64,000 nt of DNA from Hoplostethus atlanticus (GCA_034670405.1 JAXDDX010000045.1:2392501-2456500); one strand, 5' to 3'; positions 1 to 12,220 are shown, numbered from the stretch's first letter. Program-made: numbers and translations. Notes: a model not told the origin generated them from the letters alone.

Positions 1-170
1 TTACACTTATATAACTGTTTTGAAAGCATTCCTGAAATTAGTTCAACCCTGAGCAGCTCTGCCAACAAGCCAAAGGAGCAATTTCTTTGCATTATTCAGG
101 GAGCGCAAGACTCCACTTTGGCATGCCTGGCACATTTAGCTTTAACTTGATTTAGCTTAGCAAAAGAAAC

Positions 171-363
171 ATGCGGAGCAAGAGGCCGAGATGGCTGACT
201 GCACACAGCGATGCATCCACGACACGGAGAGGAGGGAGAAAGCAACAAAACAATTCCAGCGACAGCGATCTCCCCATGCAGCAAAACGCCCTGCAGACAC
301 GGTCGGCAGCCCGCAGCTCTTCCCCGGCCAGCTCGGTGATGGACGGCCTTTTGGGGGGCAAAG
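171..363 (+). other. GC-rich block with overlapping open frames; possible exon
   Basis: This stretch is clearly richer in G, C and CpG than its surroundings. It is open in more than one frame on both strands. One forward frame starts at an ATG at 171 and reaches a possible but weak splice donor (AAG followed by GTATTC at 364) after 64 codons plus one base. Its residues are mostly S, Q, R and N, and it begins MRSKRPRWLTAHSD. A second forward ATG at 191 has a better start context (GAGATGGC) but gives an unrelated arginine-rich peptide. I recognise neither product. It could be a first coding exon, a 5' UTR or CpG island, or chance open frames in GC-rich DNA. Confidence 0.2.
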
Positions 364-1949
364 GTATTCCTTGCTTTTTCTATTCTGTTACCATCACTGT
401 GATGCATCTTCTGCAATACCACCAACCACGGCTCCCTGGGATATCATTTACAAGGGTTACAGTGTTGAGAAGTGTTCACATCACATCGCCTGCAGGCTTA
501 GAACAACAGCGAGGTTCAAAACGGGGTGAAATCAGCCTCAGGATTTGAATTACCCGTCAGCCGGGGCTTCCTTGGTGAAGTATAATGTCAGACGAACAGT
601 GTGACAGATCTTTTCTGGGGGCCATCCACTGCAAATATGCATGCAAGTCTTAGAAAGAAAGTAATTTTCAACACATCTGTTCATCTGGTTCAGGAAAGCA
701 TGTTTCATTTACCTGACTCCTACAGCTCTTCTGCTCTATTGGATAGTCACAGGGAAGAGGAGCAGATGAGGAAGATCAGGGGAGCCACCAAGACACCCCA
801 ACACAACACCTCAACATGTTGAGTCAGTATGGAGAGCCCAACTCAAGCACAAGGCCTCAGGAGAGAAGGGAGTGTTGCTACTGTGACGTTCCTGTTGGAC
901 CTTCCTCAGTGGATTATACCATCAGGGAGACATGCAGCCTGTTGGTGTCAAACCTGATCCATCTGTATTGGATCGAAATGTCTCTGGGTATTTGTCACAA
1001 TAGATGGTGACCTTGAGTTGAAATGTTCTGCGCTGATTGGTAATGAATAGAAATTGTTATTGTCAGCTCAGACTTGTTGTATGTAGTTCCCTAAATACAG
1101 GAAATACCAGTAAATACACTGGAACTCCTACAGACATCATTTTCAATAATATTTCTCTGAGGGTAAATTTATACTCTCAAGCCTTCTGAAGGGCAGATTG
1201 AAGTTTTAGTTCTACAAACATTTCTTGGAGGCAGAAATAATCTCATTGGTTGAGTTAAACCCCAATGGGTGGGGCCAAAGAAACAGGTTTTCTAAGTGTT
1301 TCTAAGTTCGCTAACTGTAAATCTCTGGTCTGGTGGTGAAGGACCCGGAGGAACGAGGGAACAGAAGTCAGGTGTCGGTGTCGTGGGTCTATTCAATGAA
1401 GCCTCACTGATGGGAGGAGCCAACTTCCTCACCCAATCACACACCAGCCGAGCCAGGTTTCTATCGAGTGCACGCCATTAAAAGCATCAGATCCTGTGGG
1501 TTGGTATAAATGCCTGTTGTTTAGCCAAGGGCCAGAGTTGAGTGTTGTCCTGCCCAACGCCGGCTGCTGCAGGCCCCGGGCAGGGGAGCAGCGTGTTCAG
1601 AGGAAACGGGTTGATGTATTACCACGGCGTTGCATTTAATGAATTCCCCCCACCCCTCCATTCCTCCTCCTCTCTTCTGCAAGTGTGCATAATCATTCCA
1701 CATAGAGCGATATGATCTGCCTAATGCTCCTTTACCACGGACTTAAAGCCGGGCAATAAATCCAACAGCGAGAACCTTTAATAGACGTTGGCTGAATAAT
1801 GTGCCTATTAGATTAGCAGTGGAGACACAGCAGTAGGACGGGTCGGGGGGCAGTGGGGGGGTGCGCTGGTCTTTGTGGTTGTTTTTCTCATATTACCGAG
1901 GTGTGGAGGGACGCCATTAACCTGGACAGACAGACAGACAGGTTTCCCC
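364..1949. other. Unassigned non-coding sequence
   Basis: No exon, RNA gene or recognisable repeat is visible. Open frames are short and have no family resemblance. Confidence 0.5.
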
Positions 1950-2152
1950 TCAGACTGGGTGAGGAGCTCAGTGATCCAGGAGGACCTGCTGCTCCTCCAC
2001 ATTGAGAGGAGCCAGTTGAGGAGGTTCAGTCAGGGGGACTACATCTCCCAGCATGCCCAGGGACCCCAGGAGGAGCTGGCAGACGTCTGGGCTGCTCTGC
2101 GCCTGCTGCCACGGCGACCCTGACCCAGATAAGAAGCTACAGAATGGATGCT
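1950..2152 (+). mobile_element. Degenerate LINE 3' end (Rex3/RTE-like)
   Basis: The forward translation contains VRSSVIQED, LLLHIERSQLRR and a terminal RLLPRRP followed by a stop. It then runs into a worn 'GATAAG...GAATGGATG' tail. This matches in order the last part of a common teleost LINE reverse-transcriptase ORF (…HIERSQLRWLGH … EELEEVAGEREVWASLLRLLPPRP, stop, tail of GGAT repeats). The middle of that stretch is deleted here, so only the extreme 3' end remains, as usual for a 5'-truncated insertion. Assignment to Rex3/RTE rests on memory of the family's GATG-type tail. That it is a LINE 3' end is more certain than the clade. Confidence 0.6.
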
Positions 2153-3872
2153 TTTCAAGGAAGTGACATTATCTCAGAATGTAAGTTTGCATTGTGTTGT
2201 TACACCTTGTTGTTGGTTGTTCTACGTTGCCATTATTACTTATCTTTCTGTAGGTTCATCCACAGCTGGTGGGGCACTGGGGTTTCAAACCCACAACTAA
2301 CCCAGGATGTTAATAAAACAACAGCAGAGTGACGCAGCCGATACATATTCCTGTGTTGGAGATTAAAAGCAAATGATCTCATGTGGTTAAAGTGTAAAGT
2401 AATAGTACCATCAGCTGGATGAGTGAGTCATTGAGATCAGTCTTAATGCAGATCCACTAACCCAGGAAACTAACTGCATGTCCCACAACTCTCCAGCCTC
2501 GGTCCTCGCTGGCTGTGAGTTTTGTGCATACAAACTGGTGCACATCATTTTGCACCTGGAAAAAGGGTAGACATCTAGCAGGAGACTTTTAGTGCATTTG
2601 ACCTAATTAAAATATATTCTGAGAGAAAATAAGAAAGAAAATAATAAACTGTTTCATTTGTTACTCTCTTTAAAGTGTCAGAGGACGACATGAAAAGAAA
2701 TTACAGATGGCCAAGTCATATTATAGTATCACTGCTTCATGAGATAAACTGGAACCCACATTGACAAAACCTGTGTGGAAACTTAATCTGCTGGTCTCAG
2801 GTCAGCTACAGTGGAGAGCCTGGCACTCTGGTATTATTCTAACCGGAAAAATACACCTTCATTACAACTGCAACTAAAAACTAAACTGGAGAAAGCGGCG
2901 TCCGTTACGTTCATTTGCAAAACGCCATTTATCCGCTTTACAAAAAGAAACACGTGAACTTACAGATCCATTCTGCAAAAAGCATTCATATTTTGCAAAC
3001 CGATAACTTACGTTACCTATTTTATATTTTGTGCTCTCAATCATTAAGACTATGTGTCACTTTTTCCAATATCTTATTTTGAAAAAACTAATTCACATTG
3101 ATTCACACTGGCGCCTTCAGACAGATGGCGGTTTATCTAGAAACCATAACAGAAGTAGGAATGACGTCCCTGAGTAGAATTCAGTCAAATATGAAACTGT
3201 CTGTTTCTTCACTGTATTTCATCACTTCCTTTTTAATTATTTCACTACTTCATCAGTCATCAAGTATGGAGTGAGAATTCAACAGCAGCCGTTTAAGCAA
3301 GACTAGGGCCGTTCCCTGATGCAATAAAAGGAGGATGAATGAGGCTTTTCTTCTCCTCCAGTAGTGACAGATCCTAAGCAGACATGTTCCACGTATCGTA
3401 ATGGATCAGCAGGAATCTGTAACGTTGCATTTAAGTAAATATCCTGAGGCTTCGTTTCCTGCTGTGAGTTAGAGCTGCTATCATGTCTCTTCCTCTTTAA
3501 TCTCACTTGGTTTCTCTCTGTTTGTATGTGTCTGTTAGGTTTGACCGCTATGGGTTTTTGAAGGCCCATATTAATGCTGATTTTTAGACTGAAGTCTCCA
3601 ATAGTCCATATTCTGTGCTGATATTCAATATGTTTATACCACGCCAAAAAACTCAAAGTATTCAGTGTTCAGATTTTATTCTTGTCAGGGTGGAAAAGCC
3701 TCTACAACAGCATTAAACAACAGCATGCACCTTAAATGAGGAATTAATTAACACATTTTTTTTTTAAATTAAAAATTAAATGAGTAAATAAAACACATAA
3801 AATAAAATGTAAATGTTTTTACGCAACTGTGGTCAGAGAGGAACCTCCCATTTAAACCCACTGCAAGTCACT
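2153..3872. other. Unassigned AT-rich non-coding sequence
   Basis: No gene or clear repeat is visible. There are short A/T homopolymers around 3755-3780. A segment near 2890-2960 (GCAAAACGCCATTT) vaguely recalls hAT-type ends but has no partner. Confidence 0.45.
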
Positions 3873-4258
3873 CTGGGTAAGAGCGTCAGTTTAAAGGTGC
3901 TCTTTCTGTCATCTGGGTAAGAGCGTCAGTTTAAAGGTGCTCTTTCTGTCATCTGGGTAAGAGCATCAGTTTAAAGGTGCTCTTTCTGTCATCTGGGTAA
4001 GAGCGTCAGTTTAAAGGTGCTCTTCATGTCATATGGGTAAGAGCGTCAGTTTAAAGGTGCTCTTTCTGTCATCTGGGTAAGAGCGTCAGTTTAAAGGTGC
4101 TCTTCATGTCATATGGGTAAGAGTGTCCGTTTAAAGGTGCTCTTTATGTCATCTGGGTAAGAGCGTCAGTTTAAAGGTGCTCTTCATGTCATCTGGGTAA
4201 GAGCGTCAGTTTAAAGGTGCTCTTCATGTCATCTGGGTAAGAGCGTCAGTTTAAAGGT
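3873..4258 (+). repeat. 40-bp minisatellite, about 10 units
   Basis: Units begin with CTGGGTAAGAGCGTCAG at 3873 and repeat every 40 bp up to 4233. Differences are few (CATCTGGG/CATATGGG, TTTCTGTC/TTCATGTC). The left half resembles the 3' tail of teleost L2-type SINEs (CTTTGGATAAGAGCGTCTG). The right half, TTTAAAGGTGCTCT, resembles the terminus of the MITE that starts immediately after the array. The sequence just before the array (GCAAGTCACT) also fits the SINE body leading into that tail. Confidence 0.9.
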
Positions 4259-4570
4259 GAGACGTTAGTATAATTATGGTAAACCATGAGACCATCACTA
4301 GCAGCCTGTCAGCCTCTACCAGCCTCTAATCTTGGGTCGGATTTGGAGGGAAATCTGCTGGATTGCTTTGGGGGGAAAAGGAAGCAACGGGGTTTGTGGG
4401 AAATGTAGTCTTAATGTGGAGAAACACTAGCACTAACAATACCACTGGTGAGATAGAGGCGACCAGTTGTCTCCACCATGGTCTCATTGGTTTACAGTCA
4501 TTATACCAGGTAGGACTAGTGATCTGGTGATGATATGCTGATGTTAAAATAATACACAAAGCACCTTTAA
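4251..4570 (-). mobile_element. Non-autonomous DNA transposon (MITE), copy 1 of 2
   Basis: The element is bounded by TTAAAGGTGA on the left and GCACCTTTAA on the right. These are inverted termini with 9 of 10 positions matching, each ending in TTAA. Its interior aligns in reverse orientation with 30478-30915, sharing for example the reverse complements of CACATTAAGACTACATTTCC and GCAATCCAGCAGATTTCCCT. No transposase is present. TTAA ends suggest a piggyBac-like target site, but the superfamily is inferred only from that. Confidence 0.65.
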
Positions 4571-4574
4571 CTTG

Positions 4575-4680
4575 GCAGTAACACTTAGTTAGGGCCTCCG
4601 ATCCCACTGGAGCCTCCCATGCTAAAAACATATTACTTGCATGCAAGTAAGGCACCTTGAATAAAAGCATCTTCTGTTAT
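4575..4680 (+). mobile_element. SINE fragment (L2-tailed)
   Basis: The body 'CCGATCCCACTGGAGCCTCC' leads to 'GTAAGGCACCTTGAATAAAAG', the worn 3' tail of a teleost tRNA-derived SINE (consensus-like form: GTAAGGCACTTTGGATAAAAG). The same body plus tail recurs at 8478, 12080 and 31060. The tRNA-like head is missing or unrecognisable. Confidence 0.6.
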
Positions 4681-5395
4681 GTTTTATCAAAATAGACAGC
4701 AGTCCTTCAGGGACAAATGCAGCAACAACTCTAAAATAAAACCACACATTATCTGTGTCTTATTCATCTTGGTCTTTGAAGTTTCATCCCTCTACTAATA
4801 TGAGCTCTTACTTATTTATCACATCAAATCTATTTAATCTCTTGGCTCTTAGATTAGCTGACTAGATGGTTTCCGTCTTTCCCTGTTTCATTACAGCGCT
4901 CTAGTCGGACAAAAAACACAAATCTGCAAAAAGTACGTTTCGAGAAAGGGGTGCTCATTTTTGCTTTTTCATTTTAAATGTTTCATTTTTGTCTGCTGTT
5001 TCCTCCATCATATATTGCTCTTTTCAGGACAAAAAACATTCATCTGCAAAAAGCATATTTTCAAGAAAGAAGAAAAGAATCCTCATTCTCACATTGATGC
5101 CCATGTTTTAGTTTTTTATCATCTAATGAGGATTTAACTGGTTTCAAGGGTCATGAAACTCAATACATAAATGACCACAGAAACTTCTGATTCGACCAAA
5201 ACTGCAGATAGGTGTTTTCCCCCAATAGCGATGATAGATGATAGATGATAGATGATAGATGATGATATGCTTTCTGCCACGGTGAAAAGATCCACTGAAG
5301 CTTCATTTGCATCTTTCGTCTTTCGCTGCAGCGCTTTTCTCTGGTAAGTCGAATCCTAGAGGGCAGAGTGAGGAGGCGTCTTTAATACTGAGTGG

Positions 5396-5396
<1 letters not shown>
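4681..5396. other. Unassigned non-coding sequence with a short GATGATA repeat
   Basis: No gene is visible. A 7-bp repeat (GATGATA) of about five units lies at 5229-5266. Confidence 0.5.

Positions 5397-5467
<71 letters not shown>
5397..5467 (+). repeat. (TG)n microsatellite
   Basis: About 35 uninterrupted TG dinucleotides. The valine/cysteine-rich open frame across it is an artefact of the repeat. Confidence 0.97.
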
Positions 5468-5470
<3 letters not shown>

Positions 5471-7466
5471 TGCCGGTACACAGTCTCTACCGTGCTTTAT
5501 GTGATAGTGTAAATGAAATCAAGTTAAACTGCTCCGGGTATAATATATTAATAATATGAAGCAGACTCCAATTCCAAAACGAGAAACTGAAACCGTTTGT
5601 CACTGACAAAAGTAATAGATTACTTAATGCCCCTTTAGAGATATTGAATGAAGAACTTAACTTAACTTTTAACTTTTATAAAACATAAATAGCACCAAGA
5701 GGTTTTCTGCCTTAAAGGACGATTTCTGGGTCTTAGAAGAGACATTCACATGGTTGGAACCAGTTTTGTTTAAATCATTTCCTTTTTTGCAAAATGATTT
5801 AGTGTTTGTTTGGCGAATACAGGCAAACCAAACTGTGCGTTCCTGTTTCAGCTGGTTCTTAGGCTGGTGTCAGGACAAACAACTCTCATGGAAAAAATAG
5901 GAACAAAAAAATAGGAACCTTTAACATTTCCACAACATCAACATCAACCCGTGGGACATCGGGAGCAGAGCGGTTACAATTTAACAACACTGAAAACTGA
6001 TAGTTCAGTTTCATCTTCAAGCCATAACAGACTGTTATGGCAGTTATAAACCCTGGTCAGTCAAACAAAGGAAAGATGGTTTTCTGCTCCTTATTTTACC
6101 AGAGTAGAGCGTTTCTTTCTCATTTGAGTAAAAAAAAAAGTAAATGTGAAGTAAAACAAAAACTCCCCAGCTCTCATTTATTTTCCAATCATACCTTATC
6201 AATCTATAGTCAATGGATAAACAAAATGCCTCAAATGAAAATGTAAAATGTAAAGAAGCAAAACTTCAGACTCTAGAAACAATTTAAAATGAATAAAGGC
6301 TCCGCGGGCGGCATCCTCACGAGACAGGGCTATAAATATGTACTCTGCCTTTCACAGCTCTCTGCCTTGACATTTAAAATGCTCAACACTAATTTCAGTC
6401 AAGTCATTTGGTAATGATTGTCAGCAGGATGAGGCAGTGCAGTTGGATGCTTCCTATCATCACTTCCTATACTAGGAACTATGTATAAAATACAGGCAGG
6501 TTGTCGCCAGACTACAGTGTCCGTGACACGGCTGGATAATTAAAGTGTTTAAATAAGTTGCCAATTGGCGAGCGCACAAAAATGTCCTCGTACAAACAGT
6601 TACTGATGTGAGTGTTGTCTAATTGCTGTGGATGGGCAGCCAGCTACACGATGACACACACATTATAATGGTGAAGAAATGATATCAAGTTTGCAACAAA
6701 GCTCAGAGCGGTACAATGGAGCGTATCTAATGTGTGCAGATGAAACCCGGGGACGTTCAAACATAAAATATCCCAGTAATCCTTCAGCGGCAGAAGCGGC
6801 TCTGCCACCCTGACAGGCAGCGAAAACAGCAGATCTGGTTTCTAACGCAGAAACTCAAGTTCAGCTGCAGCTCTTTAGGAAGCTGCTGTTGGCAACATCA
6901 AAACGCTTCGTAATACTTCGTAATATTAGTAATATTTACTGATTACAGATTATTATTGTTACAGCGAGACCAACACTCTAAAATACTATACTACTGTATA
7001 TCCATTACCTGAAGGTCTTCATACTCAATATCTTAAATATTGGTCAATTTAAAAGCCTTTCAAAGTGTTTTGTCTAACTGAGGACTTCAGTAACCAGCTA
7101 GGACTCAGTAACACATCTTAGTTTTGCTCCATCTATCTTCTAGTTTTTCAATTTGTAGGAGCAAGAGGTTTTTTGGAACGGTGGATGAAAAACCCAAACT
7201 CATTTGTAACCTTCCCATGAATTAATTTGCTTAATGAAAAGTGAGCTGCATCCAGGCAGGTTTTTCCTCCGGTGAAGAAATATGGAACCTAGAGCTAATT
7301 AAATAAATGTAATGGCTCGCTGGTGTACATGGTGCAGGTTACAGATGCTGAGTCATGGAGACATGACAGAGCTACATGCTCCAGTTCCCACATTTATCCT
7401 CAACTAATTGCCTGTTACACTCATATCAGACGTGCAAGTGCATGTGCACGTGGCGGCATGCGTAGT
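5468..7466. other. Unassigned non-coding sequence
   Basis: About 2 kb with no convincing exon or repeat family. Confidence 0.5.
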
Positions 7467-7560
7467 TCAGAATCAGAATCGGAATCAGAATCAGAATCAA
7501 TTTCATTGGCCAAGTACATTCGCACATTGACTCGGAATTTGACTCGGTGACGTTGGTGCA
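7467..7560 (-). mobile_element. LINE 3' end (L2/CR1-type tail)
   Basis: On the minus strand this reads '…AATTCCGAGTCAATGTGCG…ACTTGGCCAATGAAATTGATTCTG' followed by repeated GATTCTG. This is the familiar 3' UTR and tandem tail of a teleost L2/CR1-type LINE. No coding part remains. Confidence 0.6.
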
Positions 7561-7615
7561 TTAAAAAACAGACAGACAGCAATCAGATAAGGAAACTCAA
7601 ACAATCAAACAATTA

Positions 7616-7658
<43 letters not shown>
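7616..7658 (+). repeat. (CTAT)n microsatellite
   Basis: About ten CTAT units, followed by a few CCAC/CCAT units to 7681. Confidence 0.95.
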
Positions 7659-7822
7659 CACCCATCCACCCATCCATCCATGACTATCATATCATTTTTT
7701 CCATTAGTTTTCTCAAATAAAATCAATAACATTTGAAATGTTGAAATCAAATATTTGTTTTTGAGTCAAGATGAAGATCGTGGAATTACAAAGTTCCCTT
7801 TTCTTTCCATTTCTTCTTCATA

Positions 7823-7825
<3 letters not shown>

Positions 7826-7855
<30 letters not shown>
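7826..7855 (+). repeat. (CA)n microsatellite
   Basis: About 15 CA units. Confidence 0.95.
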
Positions 7856-7858
<3 letters not shown>

Positions 7859-8477
7859 CATATACACATGCGTCCTACTCTCACTTAACTCTTCAACTAT
7901 CAAGAATGGATCTGATTGGATCTGGTTCAATCTGGATCTCCAGGTATGTAAAATGCAGTTTAACATGTTTTTTTAAATTCACCATTTTTTCCTTGCAGTC
8001 AAACCTGCTCCGGCTCTCTGGCCTCTAGTTTGCATTGTGCACTATTAGGTGCTTCATCAGGTCAGACGTGCTGCCAGACCTGCTGTTATTTTCTTGTCAC
8101 TAATATTGATCGCTGTTGCCGTCAATTCTAGTCAAATGTATCCAGACCTTGGAGCGTTTCTGACACATTGTGTAATTAAGTCAAACAAGTGCCCTCCCTA
8201 GTGGCACACCAACGTTGCTGTTGTTGGCAACCTCAAGTCAAAGTTGACCCTTTGTTGGCTGGGTTGCTACTTCGCAGCAACTCCACCCATGGTGCCCCCG
8301 TAGTGCCATTTTCTAATAAATTACAAAACTCAAGTATCTGAACTAAATAGTAACCAGACACTTTCCTTGTAACGTGCAACAACTGAAATCAGAGTAAAAG
8401 AGTTTTCCTCTTGGGTGGAGCCAAAAGTCCTGCAAGCTGGATCAAATGGGACTTTGATCACATCTGCAGCTCTGCAA
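7856..8477. other. Unassigned non-coding sequence
   Basis: No gene is seen. The phrase CCTCTTGGGTGGAGCCAAA (about 8408) nearly recurs at about 20225 and may mark a worn interspersed repeat. Confidence 0.4.
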
Positions 8478-8600
8478 CTTAAAATGAGTGGGCAATGATG
8501 AGGACCTGGCCCTGTCCACTGCAGGGTGAGGGGTTCCCATCCCACTGGGGCTCCTAGTACTGTAAGGTGCTTCAGATAAGCCTCCACCGAATGGAAGATG
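8478..8600 (+). mobile_element. SINE fragment (L2-tailed)
   Basis: The body 'GGGTTCCCATCCCACTGGGG' followed by 'CTGTAAGGTGCTTCAGATAA' has the same order as the SINE fragments at 4575 and 31060. The tail stem-loop is mutated. Confidence 0.55.
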
Positions 8601-9180
8601 TTGTGGTATTTCAACCCAACATGTATTTTGTAGTCAGCATGTTGGCAAAGCGCGTTCAGATATTATCGTCTGTTACATGTGCAACGCTGTCGTTCTGTCT
8701 TCCATACATCGCCTTGTTTGTAAATCCCATCCAGACAAACAAGTCATCACCCCGCTCCAGATAACTGTTCCATAAAGGGATTGGTGTCGGAAAGAATGGC
8801 GGAACTCCAGGTAATTGTAAAGCGCTGGTGATAAAACAGAATGGGAATGAATCAAATTCTTATCTTAGTGGAGCTGTTATTGCTCTTTTGTTTACCGCTC
8901 CTCCACAGATGGATGGCCTGCCAGGGAACATAATCAAACCCATCCCTGCGGTTTTCCCCCCCAACTTAATCGCCATGACAGCCAGGAAAAAGCTATCGAA
9001 CACGGGCGGAAAGTAAAAGTACGCGAGCGAGGAGCCGTTGCTAATTGAGTGAAATGTTGGTGTGATTGAATTCGTCAGTTTAGCGTTTGAGAATAAATAA
9101 TAATAGTGTTACAGCGGTTCCCTTTGATTGGTAGAACTTTACTTCATTATTAATAATAATAAGAAAATTATTTTTCTAAA
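8601..9180. other. Unassigned non-coding sequence
   Basis: Nothing recognisable. The evenly composed stretch 8880-9015 has no splice-bounded frame on either strand. Confidence 0.45.
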
Positions 9181-9452
9181 TTATTATTATTTTTAGTAGT
9201 AGTAGTAGCAGTAGCAGTAGGAGTAGCAGTAGCAGTAGGGTAGTAGTACTAGTTGTCGTCGTCGTCGTAGTAATAGTAGCAGTAGGAGTAGGCTAGTAGT
9301 AGTGGTAGCAGTAGTAACAGTACTAGTTGTAGTAGTAGTAGTATTAACAGTAGTAGTAGTAGTGGTAATAGTAGCAGTAGGCTAGTAGTAGTGGTAGCAG
9401 TAGTAACAGTACTAGTTGTAGTAGTATCAATAGTAGTTGTAATAGCAGCATG
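9181..9452 (+). repeat. (TAG/CAG)n trinucleotide array
   Basis: An imperfect trinucleotide array, mainly TAG with CAG, GTC and AAC variants. It includes a roughly 60-bp segment (AGGCTAGTAGTAGTGGTAGC) that occurs twice, near 9290 and 9378. Confidence 0.9.
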
Positions 9453-10454
9453 TGTTTCTCTCTCATACAAACTCGTGCTAATATATCTGCCGACAGCAGT
9501 CCATTACCCAGCCTTTACTTCACTCTGAACATATGGTCGGAGGCGCGCACAATACAGCGGCCGGTCCACATCGTAAGTCATACTGATTAATGCATCAATA
9601 ATTCTACCCCCAAGGGAAATAAACAATGATCACTCATAACCTAATCGCCTCGGATGATGCTACCAACTTTCCTGCACGTACGCTCGCTGTCTCCAAGCAT
9701 CGGACGAAACTACAGTTTGTCTCGTGAGTAAGTGACTTTGGCCATGAAGTGACTAAAGTTCTCCCGGTCTGATAAAACATTCATTTATAACTTCCTGCCG
9801 CCCAAAAGGAAAAAGGATTCTCTTGTCTTAGGAAGATCCCATGAGGTTGGAGAGGTTAGCGATTTATATCAGCGCCCTTTGGAATGGTCATTGGTGGATG
9901 AACGAGCAGGAGGGAAAGGCCAAGCAATAAGGACCGATAATAAGAATCTACTGCTACCAGCACTGTACTGAAGTAAAACAACGAAGCTTGTCATCCTTTA
10001 TGGTGAAAGTGTGAAATAAAATGTCTGTCACCATCTCATTAGTGATCTTCAACCATCGAGTTTCATTTCCTGAAAGACGTTGTGTCATCGGTGGCACAGA
10101 GAGATTTTCATATTCCTGTGTTATGCTGTCCGAGTGTGGGAAGGGGGCGCTGCATGTGGGGGGTGGGGGGGCGGTGCGTGTGACTCATATGTATACATAC
10201 ATACTATAGATATTCCATCTGTGTACGTGTATAAATATACCGTCCATGACTCATATGGGCTGGGTCAAAACTGTCCTGGTTAACTTCTGTTTCTCTACTA
10301 ATTGTGTGCGAATTGTGTTGCCCGCCCAATTTCCTTCTAAAAAGAATAAATTCACGAACTGAAGCACGTTCCCAGTTAGCCGGCAGCTGATGTGAAGTCA
10401 GATTAATGGACTGAATCCAAACAGATGGAGAAACATGACCCGGTTCCTCCTTCC
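9453..10454. other. Unassigned non-coding sequence
   Basis: No gene or repeat family is recognised. A G-rich run (GGGGGGTGGGGGGG) lies at about 10157-10172. Confidence 0.45.
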
Positions 10455-10580
10455 TCCTATTGCTAGTTGCCTAGAGGTTGAGAAGCGAGTCTGAAAGGTT
10501 GTTGGTTTGAATCCTGGGACCAGCTGGGACAATGCAACTACTGTCAAAGTGCCCTTGAGGGAGGCACTCCACCCCCAACC
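10455..10580 (+). mobile_element. tRNA-derived SINE fragment
   Basis: An A-box-like TAGAGGTTGAGAAGC is followed by a B-box-like GGTTTGAATCC, then the usual teleost SINE body 'AGTGCCCTTGAGGGAGGCAC'. Spacing fits RNA polymerase III promoter boxes. Confidence 0.6.
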
Positions 10581-10799
10581 GTTTTTAAACTTTGCAGTGG
10601 AAATTGAACAGCCTTTGGATGGTGTCTCTTGTTAATTTTCCACCTCATTGCAAACGCTTCAATAAGAATGGCAGCGTTGTCAAATTTCTCTCCTTCAGTT
10701 CCAGAACTTTCAGCATCACAAGTTTCTGCTAACTTGACTGATAAGGAAACAAAGTGAGAAGTTGACTGCTGTTCTTTTAGAGAGTGAGGGGCATAAAGG

Positions 10800-10885
10800 T
10801 TTTTGGTGGGATTGAACCCTGAACCAGCAGGGTGCATGTGGTTCTAGAGGAAAGGGTCTTAACCACTGCACCCTCTCTGGACACA
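10800..10885 (-). mobile_element. tRNA-like SINE head
   Basis: On the minus strand it reads GGTGCAGTGGTTAAGACCC … GGTTCAGGGTTCAATCCCAC. These are an A-box-like and a B-box-like segment in tRNA spacing. No tRNA cloverleaf fits well, so this is a SINE head rather than a tRNA gene. Confidence 0.5.
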
Positions 10886-12079
10886 AGAAGACAGGTCTGT
10901 TCCCAGGGCAGGAAACATTTACCAGTGAACTGGATTCAGTAGAATATAACATCTAAACGGTGGTTGGTTACCTGGCTGGTAGCGTAGACAACCTTTAGCA
11001 GCATTTGGCTGTAGGCTGGTTGGTGGTTTCTTACAGACAGGCCAGACGGGGATGGAGCCAGGACACAGGCGGATATGAACAATTTCCCTGTATTCTTATC
11101 TCCGCCTATATCGTCACATCGGCAGTTGCCGGTTAAGACCCCAATAAGGACAGCTATGACCTCAGTCTGACACCACTCATGCAAATGATTTCTGTAATTG
11201 GATTGGGCCTCTCATCTACTTTCCCATCACAGTTCCTGCCGCTCGCTGCCGTCTCACCCCACCGGGGCGTTTGGTGGTTGTGATGGGCGGTGGAAGGATT
11301 AAAATGACTTTGGATGAATGGTTGGAGACGTGACACAGAGCCGTACCGGTGGTTGTACAACATCTTGGGCACTTCAGCAAGTTACAAGCTGTAACTCTTG
11401 CTGCTTAACTTAACTTGTATATTGCATTAGTGTCTCAACACTAAAACAATCAGTTCTGCTCACGAAAACTGAGTGCTATCTGCTGTTCTTCGTTTATGGT
11501 TGATTTTAAAGTAACTCGTTAACAGTTTACCTGATGATCGCCAACTTGGTTGTGGCCGTTCCATCGCTTCTTCCGATATGACGTGAGCATGGCGTTAGTA
11601 TGACATGGTAAGGCTTGTCCATACATCATGGAGGTATCATGGTAGTAGAAAGGACATTAGATGACATTAGATCATCTCTTCACACCAGTTTTTAGACTCC
11701 TGGCAATCATGCAAAACATTATGAGTGTGTGACCCGTTGCTGAATGCACACTGGACTGGACTTTGTCTCAAGACAACACAAGTTCAATCCATTTACTGGT
11801 TGGATTAATGCTCACAAAGATGTGATATATTACAACGTTTCAATGAGTATAAAATTACTGATGAGATGAGGAGAGATTTCCAACTGTAATGTTGTTTGGT
11901 TCAGTTTCTTCATCAGTTTAGATCGCTGCAAACTGGGTCAAAGTTTAAATAATAAAAAAATATTAATAAAAAAGTATTAAATAATTAAAATAAAGCAAGT
12001 GCTAGTGCTAGTGCTAGTGCGGTGCCAAGGGTAGCTCTGCCATCGCTCTCCATAGGAAAACAACCAGCAGGTGATCACC
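10886..12079. other. Unassigned non-coding sequence
   Basis: No gene or transposon is recognised. A short GCTAGT repeat lies at 12000-12019. Confidence 0.45.
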
Positions 12080-12220
12080 GGTATGAACAGTACCAGGGTT
12101 AGTTCAATTCCCATTGCAGCTCAGTGGGTGGAGCACGGCAACACAGCCTCCATTGCCTCTGGGGCTGACATACTCAGATTGTATGTAAGGCACTTTGGAT
12201 AAGAGTGCACCAATTGGCGT
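12080..12220 (+). mobile_element. SINE with intact L2-type 3' stem-loop
   Basis: A B-box-like GGTTAGTTCAATTCCC is followed by the body and then GCACTTTGGATAAGAGTGC. That last motif folds as a stem (GCACTTT/AGAGTGC) around a GGATA loop. In eel UnaL2 and related L2-type LINEs a GGAUA loop is what the reverse transcriptase recognises, and SINEs borrow it. The second A-box-like segment after the B box suggests a rearranged or composite head. Confidence 0.6.
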
